In this document: in pieces, positions 37,845 to 49,195 of the stretch
Position numbering within the stretch: position 1 is the first letter of the stretch
How the letters are laid out: every line of letters starts with the position of its first letter
DNA from: an uncultured beta proteobacterium
GTDB lineage: Bacteria; Pseudomonadota; Gammaproteobacteria; Burkholderiales; Burkholderiaceae_C
Reading direction: 5' to 3'
NCBI GenBank assembly: GCA_903845935.1
Contig: CAIMZI010000118.1
Span: 1-64,000, forward strand
Length of the DNA stretch: 64,000 bases
Translations under genes and position numbers: made by a program
Notes under the pieces: model-generated
Databases searched by the model: none
Told to the model about the DNA's origin: nothing
What the model saw: the letters and a program-made list of their open reading frames with translations, nothing else

Positions 37845-38855
37845 TTATAACGGCGTGAAATAGCTGGCGGCGCGCTCCACCTCATTCTTGGAACCCAGAA
37901 TCACACTGACGCGCTGGTGCAACTGGTTGGGTTCTATGTCCAGGATGCGCTGGGTGCCGGTGCTGGCTGCGCCGCCGGCTTGTTCCACGATCCAGCCCAT
38001 GGGGTTGGCTTCGTACATCAGGCGCAGCTTGCCGGGCTTGCCCGGTTCGCGCTTGTCCCAGGGGTAGAGGAAGACGCCGCCACGGGTCAGGATGCGGTGC
38101 ACGTCGGCCACCATGCTGGCAATCCAGCGCATATTGAAGTCCTTGCCGCGTGGGCCGGTCTGACCAGCCAGGCATTCGTCGATGTAGCGCTTCACCGGCT
38201 CGTCCCAGTGCCGCATATTGCTCATGTTGATGGCAAATTCCTTGGTGTCTTCCGGGATGCGCATGTCCTTCTGGGTCAGCACAAAGGAACCCTGCTCGCG
38301 GTCCAGGGTGAACATGGACACACCGTCACCAACGGTCAGCACCAGCGTGGTTTGCGGGCCATAAATGCAGTAGCCGGCCGCGACCTGCTTGGTGCCGGCC
38401 TGTAAAAAGTCTTGTTCGGATACGCCCGCGCCTTCTGGCTTTTTGAGCACGCTGAAGATGGTGCCAATGCTGACGTTGACGTCGATGTTGCTGGAGCCGT
38501 CCAGGGGATCAAACAGCAGCAGGTACTCGCCCTGCGGGTAGCGATTGGGCACCACGTGTATGCCTTCCATTTCCTCGCTGGCCATGGCCGCCAGGTGGCC
38601 GCCCCATTCGTTGGCTTCGATCAGCACATCGTTGGCAATGATGTCCAGCTTCTTCTGGATCTCGCCCTGGATGTTTTCGCTCTCGGCCTCGGCCACACCC
38701 AGCACGCCACCCAGGGCGCCCTTGTTGACAGCCAGGCTGATGCTCTTGCAGGCGCGCGCCACCACTTCCAGCAGCAGCCGCAGCTGCGCCGGAATGGTGC
38801 CGTCCCGGCGTTGCTCTTCGACCAGATAACGGGTCAGTGAAATTTTCGGTGACAT
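37845..38855 (-). CDS. fbp: Fructose-1,6-bisphosphatase class I
   Basis: [48 protein letters not shown]; start [11 protein letters not shown]. Confidence 0.95.
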   Translation of the reverse strand: MSPKISLTRYLVEEQRRDGTIPAQLRLLLEVVARACKSISLAVNKGALGGVLGVAEAESENIQGEIQKKLDIIANDVLIEANEWGGHLAAMASEEMEGIHVVPNRYPQGEYLLLFDPLDGSSNIDVNVSIGTIFSVLKKPEGAGVSEQDFLQAGTKQVAAGYCIYGPQTTLVLTVGDGVSMFTLDREQGSFVLTQKDMRIPEDTKEFAINMSNMRHWDEPVKRYIDECLAGQTGPRGKDFNMRWIASMVADVHRILTRGGVFLYPWDKREPGKPGKLRLMYEANPMGWIVEQAGGAASTGTQRILDIEPNQLHQRVSVILGSKNEVERAASYFTPL

Positions 38856-38875
38856 GTTTTTCCTTCCTTGGTTTA

Positions 38876-41605
38876 TCAATCTGCCAGGGCGCGAGCGACG
38901 ACTTCGCGCACATCGTTGCTCAAATCCGTCTTGGCGGCGACGCGCTTGAGCGCCTCGCAAGCAGCGCTGCGATAGGGCTCGGCCAGGCGCTTCCAGCGGT
39001 CCATGGCGCGCGCCAGGCGGGCGGCCACTTGCGGGTTGGTGGCGTCGAGTTCGATCACGCGCTCGCTCCAGAACACATAGCCGGCCGCGTCCGGGCGGTG
39101 GAAAGCGCCGGGGTTGGCGCTGCAGTAGCTGAAGATGACGCTGCGTGCCCGGTTCGGGTTGCGCAGATTGAAGTCGGGGTGCGTCATCAACTGGCGCACG
39201 GCGGGCAGCACGTTGCCGCCACGGTCCGGCGCGCCGGCCTGCAGCGCAAACCACTTGTCCAGCACCAGCGCTTCGTCCTTGAACAGGGCGTGGAAGCGCG
39301 CCAATGCGCCAGTAGCCAGCTCGTGACCGCTGCTGACCAGGGCCTGCAGTGCGTTGAAGCGGTCGGTCATATTGCCCGCATCCTTGAAGCGCTGCAGCGT
39401 CTTGCCGGGCCAGATCGCTTCACCGCTTTGGGTGGCAGCCAGGCACAGGAAGTTGAGCGCCATACCGGCCAGGGCGCGGCGGCCGCTGGAAAGGGGGTCG
39501 GGGCGGTAAGCGCCATTGTCCTGGTGCATCGCAAATGCCCATTCCCAATCAGCCAACAGGACGGTGGCCAGTTGCAAGCGCATGCTTTCGCGCACCGCAT
39601 GGATGCGCTGCGGGTCAACCTGTTCCAGTTGCTCGGCGAGGTAGGTTTCGCTGGGGAGGGTCAGCACCAGCTCCTTGAACGCGGCGTCCAGCGTGGGGTG
39701 GCGCAGCACGGTGCGCATGGCTTCCAGATAGGCCGCGTTCAGCACGCTGCCCGTGCTGTCGCCCGAGGCGATGGCAGCCAGTGCGCTGCGAACCGCCAGA
39801 CGCTGACCGGCCTCCCAGCGGTTGAAGGCATCGGGGTCATGGGCCAACAGGGTCAGCAACTGGGCGTCGCTGTACTCAAAGTCCAGCAGCACCGGTGCCG
39901 AGAAACCGCGCAGGATGGAAGGCACAGGCTCCTCCAGCACATTCTCAAAGGTGATGGATTCATCGGAGCCGGTCATCACGAACAGGTGGCTGGCCTCGGG
40001 CACAACGCCACCGCCCACCACATGCAAGGGCAGGGCGGAACCGCTGGCCGCACCCAGCAGGCCCAGGCTGATCGGGATGACGAAGGGCAGCTTGTCGGCC
40101 TGGCCAGCGGTGGGCGCGCAGCTCTGGCTGAAGTGCAGGGTGTAGCGCTGTGATTCGGCGTGGTATTCGCCGCGGGCGCTCACACGTGGTGTGCCTGCCT
40201 GGCTGTACCAGCGCTTGAACTGGGGCAGCAGCTTGGCCAGTGGGGATTCGGGGTTGGCTTCGGCAATCGACGAGGCGAAGTCGTCGCAAGTGACGGCCTG
40301 GCCGTCAAAGCGTTCGAAGTACAGCTTCATGCCGCGCTCAAAGCCCTTGCGTCCGGAAAGCCCCGGCGCACCCGCGAGCGTCTGCATCATGCGCACCACT
40401 TCCGCACCTTTTTCGTAAATGGTGACGGTGTAGAAGTTGTTGATTTCGATATAGCTGTCGGGCCGCACCGGGTGCGCCATGGGGCCGGCGTCTTCCGGGA
40501 ACTGACTGGTGCGCAGCACGCGCACATCCTCAATGCGCTTGACGGCGCGGGCGCTGGGGTCGGCGCACAGGTCTTGGCTGAATTCCTGGTCGCGGAAAAC
40601 GGTCAGGCCTTCTTTCAGCGACAGCTGGAACCAGTCGCGGCAGGTGATGCGGTTGCCGGTCCAGTTGTGAAAATACTCGTGGCCGACCACGCTTTCGATG
40701 TTGGAGTAATCCACATCGGTGGCCGTGGCCTGGTTCGCCAGCACGTATTTGGTGTTGAAGATGTTGAGGCCCTTGTTCTCCATGGCGCCCATGTTGAAGT
40801 CGCTGGTGGCCACAATCATGAAGCGCTCCAGGTCCAGTGGCAGGCCGAAGCGCGCCTCATCCCAGACGACAGACGCCATCAGCGAGTTCATGGCGTGCTC
40901 GGTCTTGTCCAGGTCGCCGGGGCGCACATAGACCTGCAGCAGATGGTCGCTACCCGTGCGCGAGGTGATGCGCTGCTCGCGGCTGACCAGCTGGCCGGCC
41001 ACCAGGGCAAACAGGTAGCAGGGTTTTTTGTGCGGATCGGCCCACTTGGCAAAGTGGCGGCCGTCTTCGAGTGCACCTTGCTCGACCAGATTGCCGTTGC
41101 TCAAGAGCACCGGGAACTTGGCCTTGTCGGCGCGCAACGTGACGGTGTAGCTCGACATCACATCCGGGCGGTCCAGGAAGTAGGTGATGCGTCTAAAGCC
41201 CTCGGCCTCGCACTGGGTGAAGAAGGAGTCGTTGCTGACGTACAGGCCCATCAGCTTGGTGTTCTTGGCCGGCAGGCAGGTGGTGAAGATTTCCAGCGCA
41301 AAGGGCTCGGGTCCTTCGGGCAGATTTTCCAGCACCAGTTTGTCGCCGTCCATCTTGAACGAGGTGCCGGCGCCATTGACCAGCACGCGGGCCAGGTTCA
41401 GCTCTTCGCCGTCCAGACGCAGCGCCTGTGGCGCCACATCCGGGTTGCGGCGCAGCGTCATCTTGTTGAGGACGCGGGTCTTGGCCGGATCGAGGTCAAA
41501 GCACAGGTCTACCGTGTCAATCCAGAAGGCCGGGGCGCTGTAGGCTTCGCGCAGAACCGTGGTCGGCGCGGCGGGCGCACCATCGCCTTTAAGGCTTTGC
41601 AACAT
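38876..41605 (-). CDS. pepN: Aminopeptidase N
   Basis: [49 protein letters not shown]. Confidence 0.96.
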   Translation of the reverse strand: MLQSLKGDGAPAAPTTVLREAYSAPAFWIDTVDLCFDLDPAKTRVLNKMTLRRNPDVAPQALRLDGEELNLARVLVNGAGTSFKMDGDKLVLENLPEGPEPFALEIFTTCLPAKNTKLMGLYVSNDSFFTQCEAEGFRRITYFLDRPDVMSSYTVTLRADKAKFPVLLSNGNLVEQGALEDGRHFAKWADPHKKPCYLFALVAGQLVSREQRITSRTGSDHLLQVYVRPGDLDKTEHAMNSLMASVVWDEARFGLPLDLERFMIVATSDFNMGAMENKGLNIFNTKYVLANQATATDVDYSNIESVVGHEYFHNWTGNRITCRDWFQLSLKEGLTVFRDQEFSQDLCADPSARAVKRIEDVRVLRTSQFPEDAGPMAHPVRPDSYIEINNFYTVTIYEKGAEVVRMMQTLAGAPGLSGRKGFERGMKLYFERFDGQAVTCDDFASSIAEANPESPLAKLLPQFKRWYSQAGTPRVSARGEYHAESQRYTLHFSQSCAPTAGQADKLPFVIPISLGLLGAASGSALPLHVVGGGVVPEASHLFVMTGSDESITFENVLEEPVPSILRGFSAPVLLDFEYSDAQLLTLLAHDPDAFNRWEAGQRLAVRSALAAIASGDSTGSVLNAAYLEAMRTVLRHPTLDAAFKELVLTLPSETYLAEQLEQVDPQRIHAVRESMRLQLATVLLADWEWAFAMHQDNGAYRPDPLSSGRRALAGMALNFLCLAATQSGEAIWPGKTLQRFKDAGNMTDRFNALQALVSSGHELATGALARFHALFKDEALVLDKWFALQAGAPDRGGNVLPAVRQLMTHPDFNLRNPNRARSVIFSYCSANPGAFHRPDAAGYVFWSERVIELDATNPQVAARLARAMDRWKRLAEPYRSAACEALKRVAAKTDLSNDVREVVARALAD

Positions 41606-42362
41606 GGTGTTTCTCCAAAAATCGGTTGTTCATTAATTCGGTGAAATTCTTCGCATGGGCCAGCACATGCTCGCCCGCCAGTTCAGCGGCTGAGTGTCCG
41701 GTGCAGATGCCCACGGCCCGCATACCGGCGCGCCGGGCGGCCTCGATGCCCAGCGGAGCGTCTTCAAACACAATACAGTGCGCCGGTGACACTCCGAGGC
41801 GGCGCGCCACTTCCAGAAAAATGGCGGGTTCTGGCTTGCCGGGCAGGCCTTCGTCACCGCCCACGGCCACAGCGGGAAGGGGGCGCAGCTTGAGGTGGGC
41901 GTAGGCAAAGGCGACGTTGTGCCGGTCTCCGGCGGTGCCGACACCGATCTGCAGGCCGCGTTCCCTGGCGGCTTCGGCAAAGGCGCTAAAGCCAAGTACC
42001 TCCGCAAACTTCGGCGCAAAAATCTCGCGGTACAGCGTTTCCTTTTCCTGCACATAGGCCAGCGCCTCGGCATCACTCAGTTCACGCTCGAACAGTATGC
42101 GCATGCACTCCAGACCGGTGCGACCGGTGGTGCGGCGCATCAGCTCGGGCAGGTCGACTTCAATGCCGTGACGACGCGCCAGTTCGCCCCAGCTCTGGGC
42201 ATGCGAAGGCATGGAGTCAACCATGGTGCCGTCCATGTCGAAGATGAGGGCCCCCACGCTTGCCGCTTCGCGTGCTGCGCTGCCCCCCGAGGAGGCCGTC
42301 ATCGGCTTGGGGCGGCCCGGCGCCGATGGAGCCTCCACGCTTGCCGCTTCGCTCAAACTCAT
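41589..42362 (-). CDS. HAD-family phosphatase (beta-phosphoglucomutase-like)
   Basis: [56 protein letters not shown]-terminus derived from a repeat element. Confidence 0.88.
   Translation of the reverse strand: MSLSEAASVEAPSAPGRPKPMTASSGGSAAREAASVGALIFDMDGTMVDSMPSHAQSWGELARRHGIEVDLPELMRRTTGRTGLECMRILFERELSDAEALAYVQEKETLYREIFAPKFAEVLGFSAFAEAARERGLQIGVGTAGDRHNVAFAYAHLKLRPLPAVAVGGDEGLPGKPEPAIFLEVARRLGVSPAHCIVFEDAPLGIEAARRAGMRAVGICTGHSAAELAGEHVLAHAKNFTELMNNRFLEKHHVAKP
42306..42322. repeat. Copy 1 of structured repeat core CTTGGGGCGGCCCGGCG (full stem about 42300-42328)
   Basis: CATCGGC-TTGGGGCGGCCCGGC-GCCGATG. Confidence 0.75.
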
Positions 42363-43463
42363 ACGCCCTGCTTCAACGAGGCTTCAATGAACACATCCAG
42401 GTCGCCGTCCAGCACCTTTTGCGTGGCCGAGACTTCGACATTGGTGCGCAGGTCCTTGATGCGGCTGTTGTCCAGCACGTAGCTGCGGATCTGGTGGCCC
42501 CAGCCGACGTCGGTCTTGGTGTCTTCCAGCTTTTGCTGTTCGGCCTGGCGCTTGCGCATCTCAAAGTCGTACAGACGGCTACGCAGGCGCTTCCAGGCCA
42601 CCTCACGGTTGCCGTGCTGGCTGCGTCCGTCCTGGCACTGCACCACGATATTGGTCGGGATGTGGGTCAGGCGGACGGCCGAATCGGTCTTGTTGATGTG
42701 CTGGCCACCGGCGCCGCTGGCGCGGAAGGTGTCCACCCGCACATCGGCCGGGTTGATGTCGATCTCAATCGTGTCGTCAATTTCGGGATAGACGAAAACG
42801 CTGGCAAAGCTGGTGTGGCGTCCGCCCGAGGAGTCGAAGGGTGACTTGCGCACCAGGCGGTGCACACCGGTCTCGGTGCGCAACAGGCCAAAGGCGTATT
42901 CGCCGTCGATCTTGATGGTGGCGCCCTTGATACCTGCCGTGTCGCCATCGGTCAGGTCTTCCACGGTGGCGGTGAAACCCTTGCGCTCGGCGTATTTCAG
43001 GTACTGGCGCAGCAACATGCTGGCCCAGTCGCAGGCTTCCGTGCCGCCGGCGCCGGCCTGGATGTCCAGAAAGCAGGGCAGGGGGTCGGCCGGATTGTTG
43101 AACATGCGCCGGAATTCCAGGTCTTCGATGATCTTGGCCAGCTTGGCGGTCTCGCCCTCAATGGTGATCAGGCCCGCCTCATCGTCGTCTTCGCGGCTCA
43201 TCTCGTAGAGCTCGGTGTTGTCGGAGAGTTCGCTCTCCAGCTGGTTCAGCGTGAGGACCACGCCGTCGAGCATTTTCTTTTCCTTGCCCAGTTCTTGGGC
43301 CTTCTTGGGGTCGTTCCAGACCGTCGGATCTTCCAGGCTGGCGTTTACCGTGCGCAGGCGCTCTGATTTGGCATCGTAGTCAAAGATACCCCCGTAACGC
43401 CAGCGCTCGGGCGCTCAGGTCGTTGAGGGTGGTGCCGATGAGGTTGCTGCGTTCGATTTCCAT
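42359..43463 (-). CDS. prfB: Peptide chain release factor 2, with programmed +1 frameshift at 43380-43382
   Basis: [30 protein letters not shown] then +1 to [10 protein letters not shown]; site CGGGGGTATCTTTGAC; GGQ motif in [15 protein letters not shown] track shows only the downstream frame. Confidence 0.96.
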
Positions 43464-43572
43464 GATGTTCTTTTCTTGAGGTGTGCGGTTCGTTAATGCC
43501 GCATTTTCTCACGCTTAGGGATGGTTGCCCCCAGACCAGGCTTTGCCTGGCCCCCCGGGGGGTGCAGTCGTT

Positions 43573-43589
43573 CTTGGGGCGGCCCGGCG
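43573..43589. repeat. Copy 2 of structured repeat core CTTGGGGCGGCCCGGCG (full stem about 43567-43595)
   Basis: GTCGTTC-TTGGGGCGGCCCGGC-GAACGAC. Confidence 0.75.
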
Positions 43590-43595
43590 AACGAC

Positions 43596-44498
43596 TTAAT
43601 CAATAAAGCGCTCGATCAGCGCGGCCAACTGCTCGGGCTGGTCATGGTGCAGCATGTGGCCGGCATTGGCAATGTGGGCGGTTTCCAGCTGCGGCACGGC
43701 CTTGATGCGTTCATGGAATTCGGGCAAGTTGTAGGTGCCCTTCCACCAAAAGTCCATGCTGTTGTCCGAGGCCTCTACGGATAGCACCGGAGCCGTGATG
43801 CGTTTGAAGATTTCTTGCACCTCTTCCACCCGGTAGAGCTGGGCGTTGCTGAGTTTGTGGGCCGGATGGCCCAGGATTTGCCATTGGCCCGGGGCACTTT
43901 CTCGGGCCCAGTGGCCGGCTAGCCAATGCGCCTTGTCGGTACCCAAGCGCGGATTGGTGCGCATCAGGCGCTGGGCCACGGCCTCCAGGCTGTCGTAGTG
44001 GCGCATATCGCGCGCTCCCTGGTGCAGCGCCTTGAGCTCATCCATCCAGCGCGCATAGCGGCCCGGCGCCTGGGCCGGCACGGTGGCGGGCATACCAAAG
44101 CCTTCCAGATTGATCAGGCGGCGCACCCGCTCGGGCCGCACCCCGGCGTACATCATGACGATATTGCCGCCCATGCTGTGGCCCACCAGGTTGACGGCCT
44201 GTTGCGGGGCGTAGTGGTCCAGCAAAAAGTCCAGATCGGCCAGATAGTCCGGAAACCAGAAGTGGTCTACATCCGTCACAGCGGTCTGGCCAAAGCCGCG
44301 CCAGTCCGGGGCGATCACGTAGAGGTCGGCCGCCAGCGCGTCCACCACAAACTGGTAACTGGCAGCCACATCCATCCAGCCATGCACCATCACCAGCGGT
44401 GTCTTGCCCGGTGTCGGCTCGCCCCAGACCTGGACGTGGTAGCGGAGCCCGCGCACAGGGATAAATTCGCTCTTGAAACTTCGTTTGACTTGGTACAT
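43596..44498 (-). CDS. Alpha/beta hydrolase
   Basis: LVMVHGWMDVAASYQF, NLVGHSMGGNIVMMYAG nucleophile elbow, catalytic His in NAGHMLHHDQPEQL. Confidence 0.9.
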   Translation of the reverse strand: MYQVKRSFKSEFIPVRGLRYHVQVWGEPTPGKTPLVMVHGWMDVAASYQFVVDALAADLYVIAPDWRGFGQTAVTDVDHFWFPDYLADLDFLLDHYAPQQAVNLVGHSMGGNIVMMYAGVRPERVRRLINLEGFGMPATVPAQAPGRYARWMDELKALHQGARDMRHYDSLEAVAQRLMRTNPRLGTDKAHWLAGHWARESAPGQWQILGHPAHKLSNAQLYRVEEVQEIFKRITAPVLSVEASDNSMDFWWKGTYNLPEFHERIKAVPQLETAHIANAGHMLHHDQPEQLAALIERFID

Positions 44499-44523
44499 TC
44501 GGGCAATCATAAGGAGAAGCGCC

Positions 44524-46320
44524 GTGTCCCCTCGTCCTGCCCATGTCACCAAGGTGATCACTGAGACCCTGCCCGAGGGCTATCGCCGCCTGCACAGCAG
44601 TTTTCGCTGGCAGGTGCCGGCGCAATTCAACATTGCCCAGGTCTGCAGCCAGCGCTGGGCCGAGCGTCCGGATGCGGCCACTCGTGTCGCCATCCGCAGC
44701 TACGCCGACGGCGCGCCGCAGGCCGCCTGGAGTTACACCGAGCTGCAGGAGCAGGCCAATCGCTTGTCCCATGTTCTTGCTGGCCTGGGCGTTCAGCGCG
44801 GCGACCGGGTGGCGATTGTGATGCCGCAACGCTTCGAGACGGCTGTCGCCTACATGGCCGTGCTGCAAATGGGGGCGGTGGCCATGCCGCTGTCGATGCT
44901 GTTTGGCCCGGAAGCTTTGGAATACCGGCTGCAAAACAGCGAGGCGGTGTTGGTGATTGCCGACGCGCTGGCCTTGCCAGGGCTGCGCCTGGTGCGTGGT
45001 GACTGCCCCTTGTTGCACAACGTGATCGGCGTGGGCATGTTGTACGCCACGCAGGAGGTGGCCGAGGTCAATTACGCCGAGGCGCTGCGTGCGGCCGCAC
45101 CGATCTTTGAGCCGGTGGACAGTGCTGCCGATGATCCGGCCATCCTGATCTACACCAGCGGCACCACCGGCAACCCCAAGGGCGCGCTGCTTGCACACCG
45201 CGCGCTGATTGGCAACCTGAGCGGCTTTGTCTGCAGCCAGAACTGGTTTGGCTTTGATGGGGTAGACAACGCCGATTCCAAGGCGGTGTTCTGGTAGCCC
45301 GCCGACTGGGCCTGGACCGGCGGCCTGATGGACGCCTTGCTGCCCACGCTGTATTTTGGTTGCACCATCGTCGCCCACTCCGGGCGCTTTGATCCGCAGG
45401 GTGCGCTCGAATTGATGGGGCGCTGCGGCGTGACGCACACGTTTTTGTTTCCAACCGCCATCAAGTCCATGATGAAGGCCTGCCCTGGAACAAAGCGTAA
45501 AACGGTGCAGGCGCAGTACGGCTTGCAGCTGCAGGCCCTGATGAGCGCCGGTGAGGCCATGGGCGATGCGGTGTTTGGCTATTGCGAGCAGCAGCTCGGC
45601 ATCACACCCAATGAAATGTTTGGCCAAACGGAAATCAACTACATCGTCGGGAATTGCGCCAAGCAATGGCCGCCCAAACCCGGCAGCATGGGCATGGGCT
45701 ATCCCGGCCACCGGGTGGCGGTGATTGACGAGGACGGATGCGAATGCGCGGTGGGTGTGCCGGGCGATGTGGCGCTGAACCGCTTCGACATCCATGGCGA
45801 TCCGGACCCGATCTTTTTTCTGGGCTATTGGAAGAACGATGCCGCCACCCAGGAGAAGTTCACCGGCGACTGGTGTCGCACTGGCGACCTGGCGGTGCGC
45901 GATGACCAGGGCTATCTTTGGTACCAGGGTCGCAGCGACGATATCTTCAAGTCCTCCGGCTACCGCATTGGTCCGGGCGAGATCGAGAACTGCCTGGTCA
46001 AACACCCTGCCGTGGCCAATGCCGCCGTGGTGCCCAAGCCCGACGCCGAGCGCGGCGCCGTGGTCAAGGCCTATGTAGTGCTGGCGCCCGACGCCCTGGC
46101 CGCCTGCGGCAACAGCAGCAGCGCACGTGCGGAGCTGCATGCAGAGATCACCAAAGCCTTGCAGTTGCATGTAAAGGGCCTGCTGGCGCCCTATGAATAC
46201 CCCAAGGAAATCGAGTTTGTCGACGCCCTGCCCATGACCACCACCGGCAAGGTGCAGCGCCGCGTGCTGCGTCTGCAGGAGCAGGCCAGGGCGCGCGGCG
46301 AGGGGGAGCCGCAAGCCTGA
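44524..46320 (+). pseudogene. AMP-dependent acyl-CoA synthetase interrupted by in-frame TAG at 45295-45297
   Basis: Halves 44473..45297 and 45328..46320 are in the same frame; LIYTSGTTGNPKGALL in first half, WYQGRSDDIFKSSGYRIGPGEIEN in second; stop lies in FW*PADWAWTGGLMDALLP. Confidence 0.85.
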
Positions 46321-46330
46321 GCGCTGCGAG

Positions 46331-47908
46331 TTAGGTGAGTGCGAGCAAGGACCGGCTTTGCCCTTCGTCGAGTTGAAAGACGGACACCGCATGGACCAGA
46401 TCGCCGGCCTGTGCCTTCAGGCCGCTGGCGGCGGCGGCAATCTGTTCCACCAGGGCGGCATTCTGTTGCGTTACGCGATCCATTTGCGTGACCGCATCGC
46501 CCACCTGGGCCACACCCGACGCCTGTTCGTTGCTGGCCGCGCTGATGTCGCCCATCATGTCCGTGACGCGCCGGATGGATGCGACCACTTCGCTCATGGT
46601 GCTGCCGGCTTCATCGACCAGGGCCGTACCCTGGCCCACCCGCTCCACGCTGGCATTGATCAGCAGTTTGATTTCCTTGGCCGCCTCAGCCGAACGCCCG
46701 GCCAGCGAGCGCACCTCACTGGCCACAACGGCAAAGCCGCGTCCCTGCTCACCGGCACGGGCCGCTTCCACGGCGGCATTGAGGGCCAGGATATTGGTCT
46801 GAAAGGCGATGCCGTCGATGACCGAAATAATGTCCGAAATCCGGCGCGAGGAGCTGTTGATTTCCTTCATGGTGTCCACCACCTTGCCCACCACATTGCC
46901 ACCCCGGGCCGCAACCTCGCACGCATGGGCGGCGAGCTGATTGGCCTCGCGGGCGTTGTCGGCGTTGTGCTTGACCTGGGAACTCAGCTCCTCCATGGAG
47001 GCGGCGGTTTCTTCCAAGGCGCTGGCCTGCTGTTCGGTGCGGGCGCTGAGGTCGTGGTTGCCCTGCGCAATTTCGGAACTGGCCGTTGCCACGCCTTCCG
47101 AGCCCCGGCGCACGTTGGAGACCACCGTGGAGAGGTTCTGGCGCATGGATTCCAGTGAGCGCAGCAGTTCGGCAATTTCGTCGTTGCCTTCGGGCTGCAG
47201 GGCTTGCGTCATGTTGCCGCTGGACATCTCTTTGGCCACGCGCACCGCATCGGCAATCGGGCCGGTGATGGCCCGGGTGATCGTCACGGCCAGGGCGGCG
47301 CCGATCAGCATTGCGGCAAGCATGGCGCCGATGACGGTCAGGCGGCCTTTGGACACCACCTTCTGGGTCTCCGCCCAGACCGCATCGCCCTCGCTTGCGT
47401 TGTAGGAGGAGATCTTGTTCATGGCTTCCATGGCCGCGTCGAAGGGCTTGCCCACCTGGTCCTTGTACATGTCCTCGGCCATGCTGGCGTTGTTTACGCG
47501 GGACAGTTCCAGCATTTTGGCGCCCGCCGCGTACCACGCATCGCGCGACTTCTTGTAGCTGGCAAAGGCCTGGACTTCGACCTCCGAGCTGAAGACGTTC
47601 GTCGCCTTGGCGTCCAGACCATCCATCTGCTTGCGCATGTCGGCAATGGCCGCTTCCTGCTGTTCCTTGATGGCGGGATCGGAGGCCAGCAGATGCAGGG
47701 CTTCTGCGCGGCGCACGCCGTTGAGCAGACCGCTGAGCTTGGCCGCATATTGCACGCTGGGCAGGTTGTTGGTGGCGATCAGTTCGGTCTTGACGGACAG
47801 ATTGGAAAATTGCGACAAGGCCAGCCAGCCCAGCAGCAGGGTGAGGGCCAGCACGCTGGAAAATCCAAGGGCAAGTTTGCTGCCAATTTTTAAATTGGAG
47901 AGATGCAT
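46331..47908 (-). CDS. Methyl-accepting chemotaxis protein
   Basis: 4HB-type N-terminus, [61 protein letters not shown]. Confidence 0.95.
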   Translation of the reverse strand: MHLSNLKIGSKLALGFSSVLALTLLLGWLALSQFSNLSVKTELIATNNLPSVQYAAKLSGLLNGVRRAEALHLLASDPAIKEQQEAAIADMRKQMDGLDAKATNVFSSEVEVQAFASYKKSRDAWYAAGAKMLELSRVNNASMAEDMYKDQVGKPFDAAMEAMNKISSYNASEGDAVWAETQKVVSKGRLTVIGAMLAAMLIGAALAVTITRAITGPIADAVRVAKEMSSGNMTQALQPEGNDEIAELLRSLESMRQNLSTVVSNVRRGSEGVATASSEIAQGNHDLSARTEQQASALEETAASMEELSSQVKHNADNAREANQLAAHACEVAARGGNVVGKVVDTMKEINSSSRRISDIISVIDGIAFQTNILALNAAVEAARAGEQGRGFAVVASEVRSLAGRSAEAAKEIKLLINASVERVGQGTALVDEAGSTMSEVVASIRRVTDMMGDISAASNEQASGVAQVGDAVTQMDRVTQQNAALVEQIAAAASGLKAQAGDLVHAVSVFQLDEGQSRSLLALT

Positions 47909-48120
47909 GGCGCGTGGCCTTCCTGAAGTTGTTATTGGGTTTTGTCACAGCGACAGCCCGATGCTAGGGTCTTAATCTGAATTGAACGCGAGGGTTATCC
48001 CTGTGCAATCAGCACCTATGTGTGCCCAGCAAGCGCCGTCAGGCCTTCGTCGCTACACTAACTTCCGATAGGCTGTGCATGCCGCACGCCGCAACCCTCC
48101 ACCCTACCGTTTTACGTCCC

Positions 48121-49188
48121 ATGAATCTTGTACCACTCGGTCAAAGCGACCTGCGCGTCACCCCCATCTGCCTGGGCACCATGACCTTTGGCGAACAGGT
48201 CAGCGAGGCCGACAGCCACGCCATCCTGAGCCGCTCGCTGGAGCGCGGCGTCAACTTCATCGACACCGCCGAAATGTACGCCGTGCCGCCCAAGGCCGAG
48301 ACCTTTCAGACCACCGAAAAAATTGTCGGCAACTGGCTGGAACAAAACCCCGGCGCACGCGACAAACTGGTGCTGGCCACCAAGGTAGCCGGCCCTTCGC
48401 GCGGCATGCCCTGGATTCGCGGCGGCAGCCCGGACCTGACGGGCGCCGACATCATTGCGGCCTGCGAGGGCAGCCTGAAGCGACTGAAGACCGATGTGAT
48501 CGACCTCTACCAAATCCATTGGCCCACGCGCACTGTGCCCATGTTTGGCGGCGTGTACTACGAGCCTTCCAAGGAAACGCCGGGACTCACCTCCATTCAT
48601 GACCAGTTGCAAGCCCTGCAAACCCTGGTAAAAGCCGGCAAGGTGCGCGCCATCGGCCTGTCGAACGAAACGCCGTATGGCGTGCATGAATTTGTGCGCC
48701 TGGCCGAGCAGCATGGCCTGCCGCGCATTGCCACGGTGCAAAACGCCTATTGCCTGATCAATCGTGGGCTGGAAAATGGCCTGGACGAAACCATGCACCG
48801 CCTGGACGTGTCGCTGTTGGCCTATTCGCCGCTGGGCTTTGGTCTCTTGAGCGGCAAATACGATGCCTCGGGCATCAGCGGTCCGGACGCACCGGCACAA
48901 GGGCGCATGACCAAGTTTGAATCCATGCGCAAGCAGCGCTGGGGTCGCGCCGAGTCGCTTGCCGCAGCATGCCGCTATAACGCATTGGCGCGCGAATACG
49001 GACTCACACCCACGCAAATGGCGCTGGCCTTTTGCTACACCAAGTGGCAGGTGAAGAGCACCATCATCGGCGTGACCTCGCTGGCGCAACTCGATGAGGA
49101 TCTGGACGCCTGGGGCACCACGCTGCCCGAGGAGCTGCTGAAAAAGATTGACGCTGTGCGTTGGGACATCCGCGACCCAGCGGCCTGA
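48121..49188 (+). CDS. tas: Aldo/keto reductase, Tas family
   Basis: LRVTPICLGTMTFGEQVSEADSHAILSRSLERGVNFIDTAEMYAVPPKAET, KVRAIGLSNETPYGV. Confidence 0.92.
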   Translation: MNLVPLGQSDLRVTPICLGTMTFGEQVSEADSHAILSRSLERGVNFIDTAEMYAVPPKAETFQTTEKIVGNWLEQNPGARDKLVLATKVAGPSRGMPWIRGGSPDLTGADIIAACEGSLKRLKTDVIDLYQIHWPTRTVPMFGGVYYEPSKETPGLTSIHDQLQALQTLVKAGKVRAIGLSNETPYGVHEFVRLAEQHGLPRIATVQNAYCLINRGLENGLDETMHRLDVSLLAYSPLGFGLLSGKYDASGISGPDAPAQGRMTKFESMRKQRWGRAESLAAACRYNALAREYGLTPTQMALAFCYTKWQVKSTIIGVTSLAQLDEDLDAWGTTLPEELLKKIDAVRWDIRDPAA

Positions 49189-49195
49189 GACAGGG

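Noticed and set aside
40160-41644. 494-aa plus-strand ORF opposite pepN
   Set aside because: Shadow ORF; pepN with [11 protein letters not shown] is clear on the minus strand
44038-46392. 784-aa minus-strand ORF opposite the acyl-CoA synthetase
   Set aside because: Shadow ORF; plus strand carries adenylation motifs. It also overlaps the alpha/beta hydrolase out of frame
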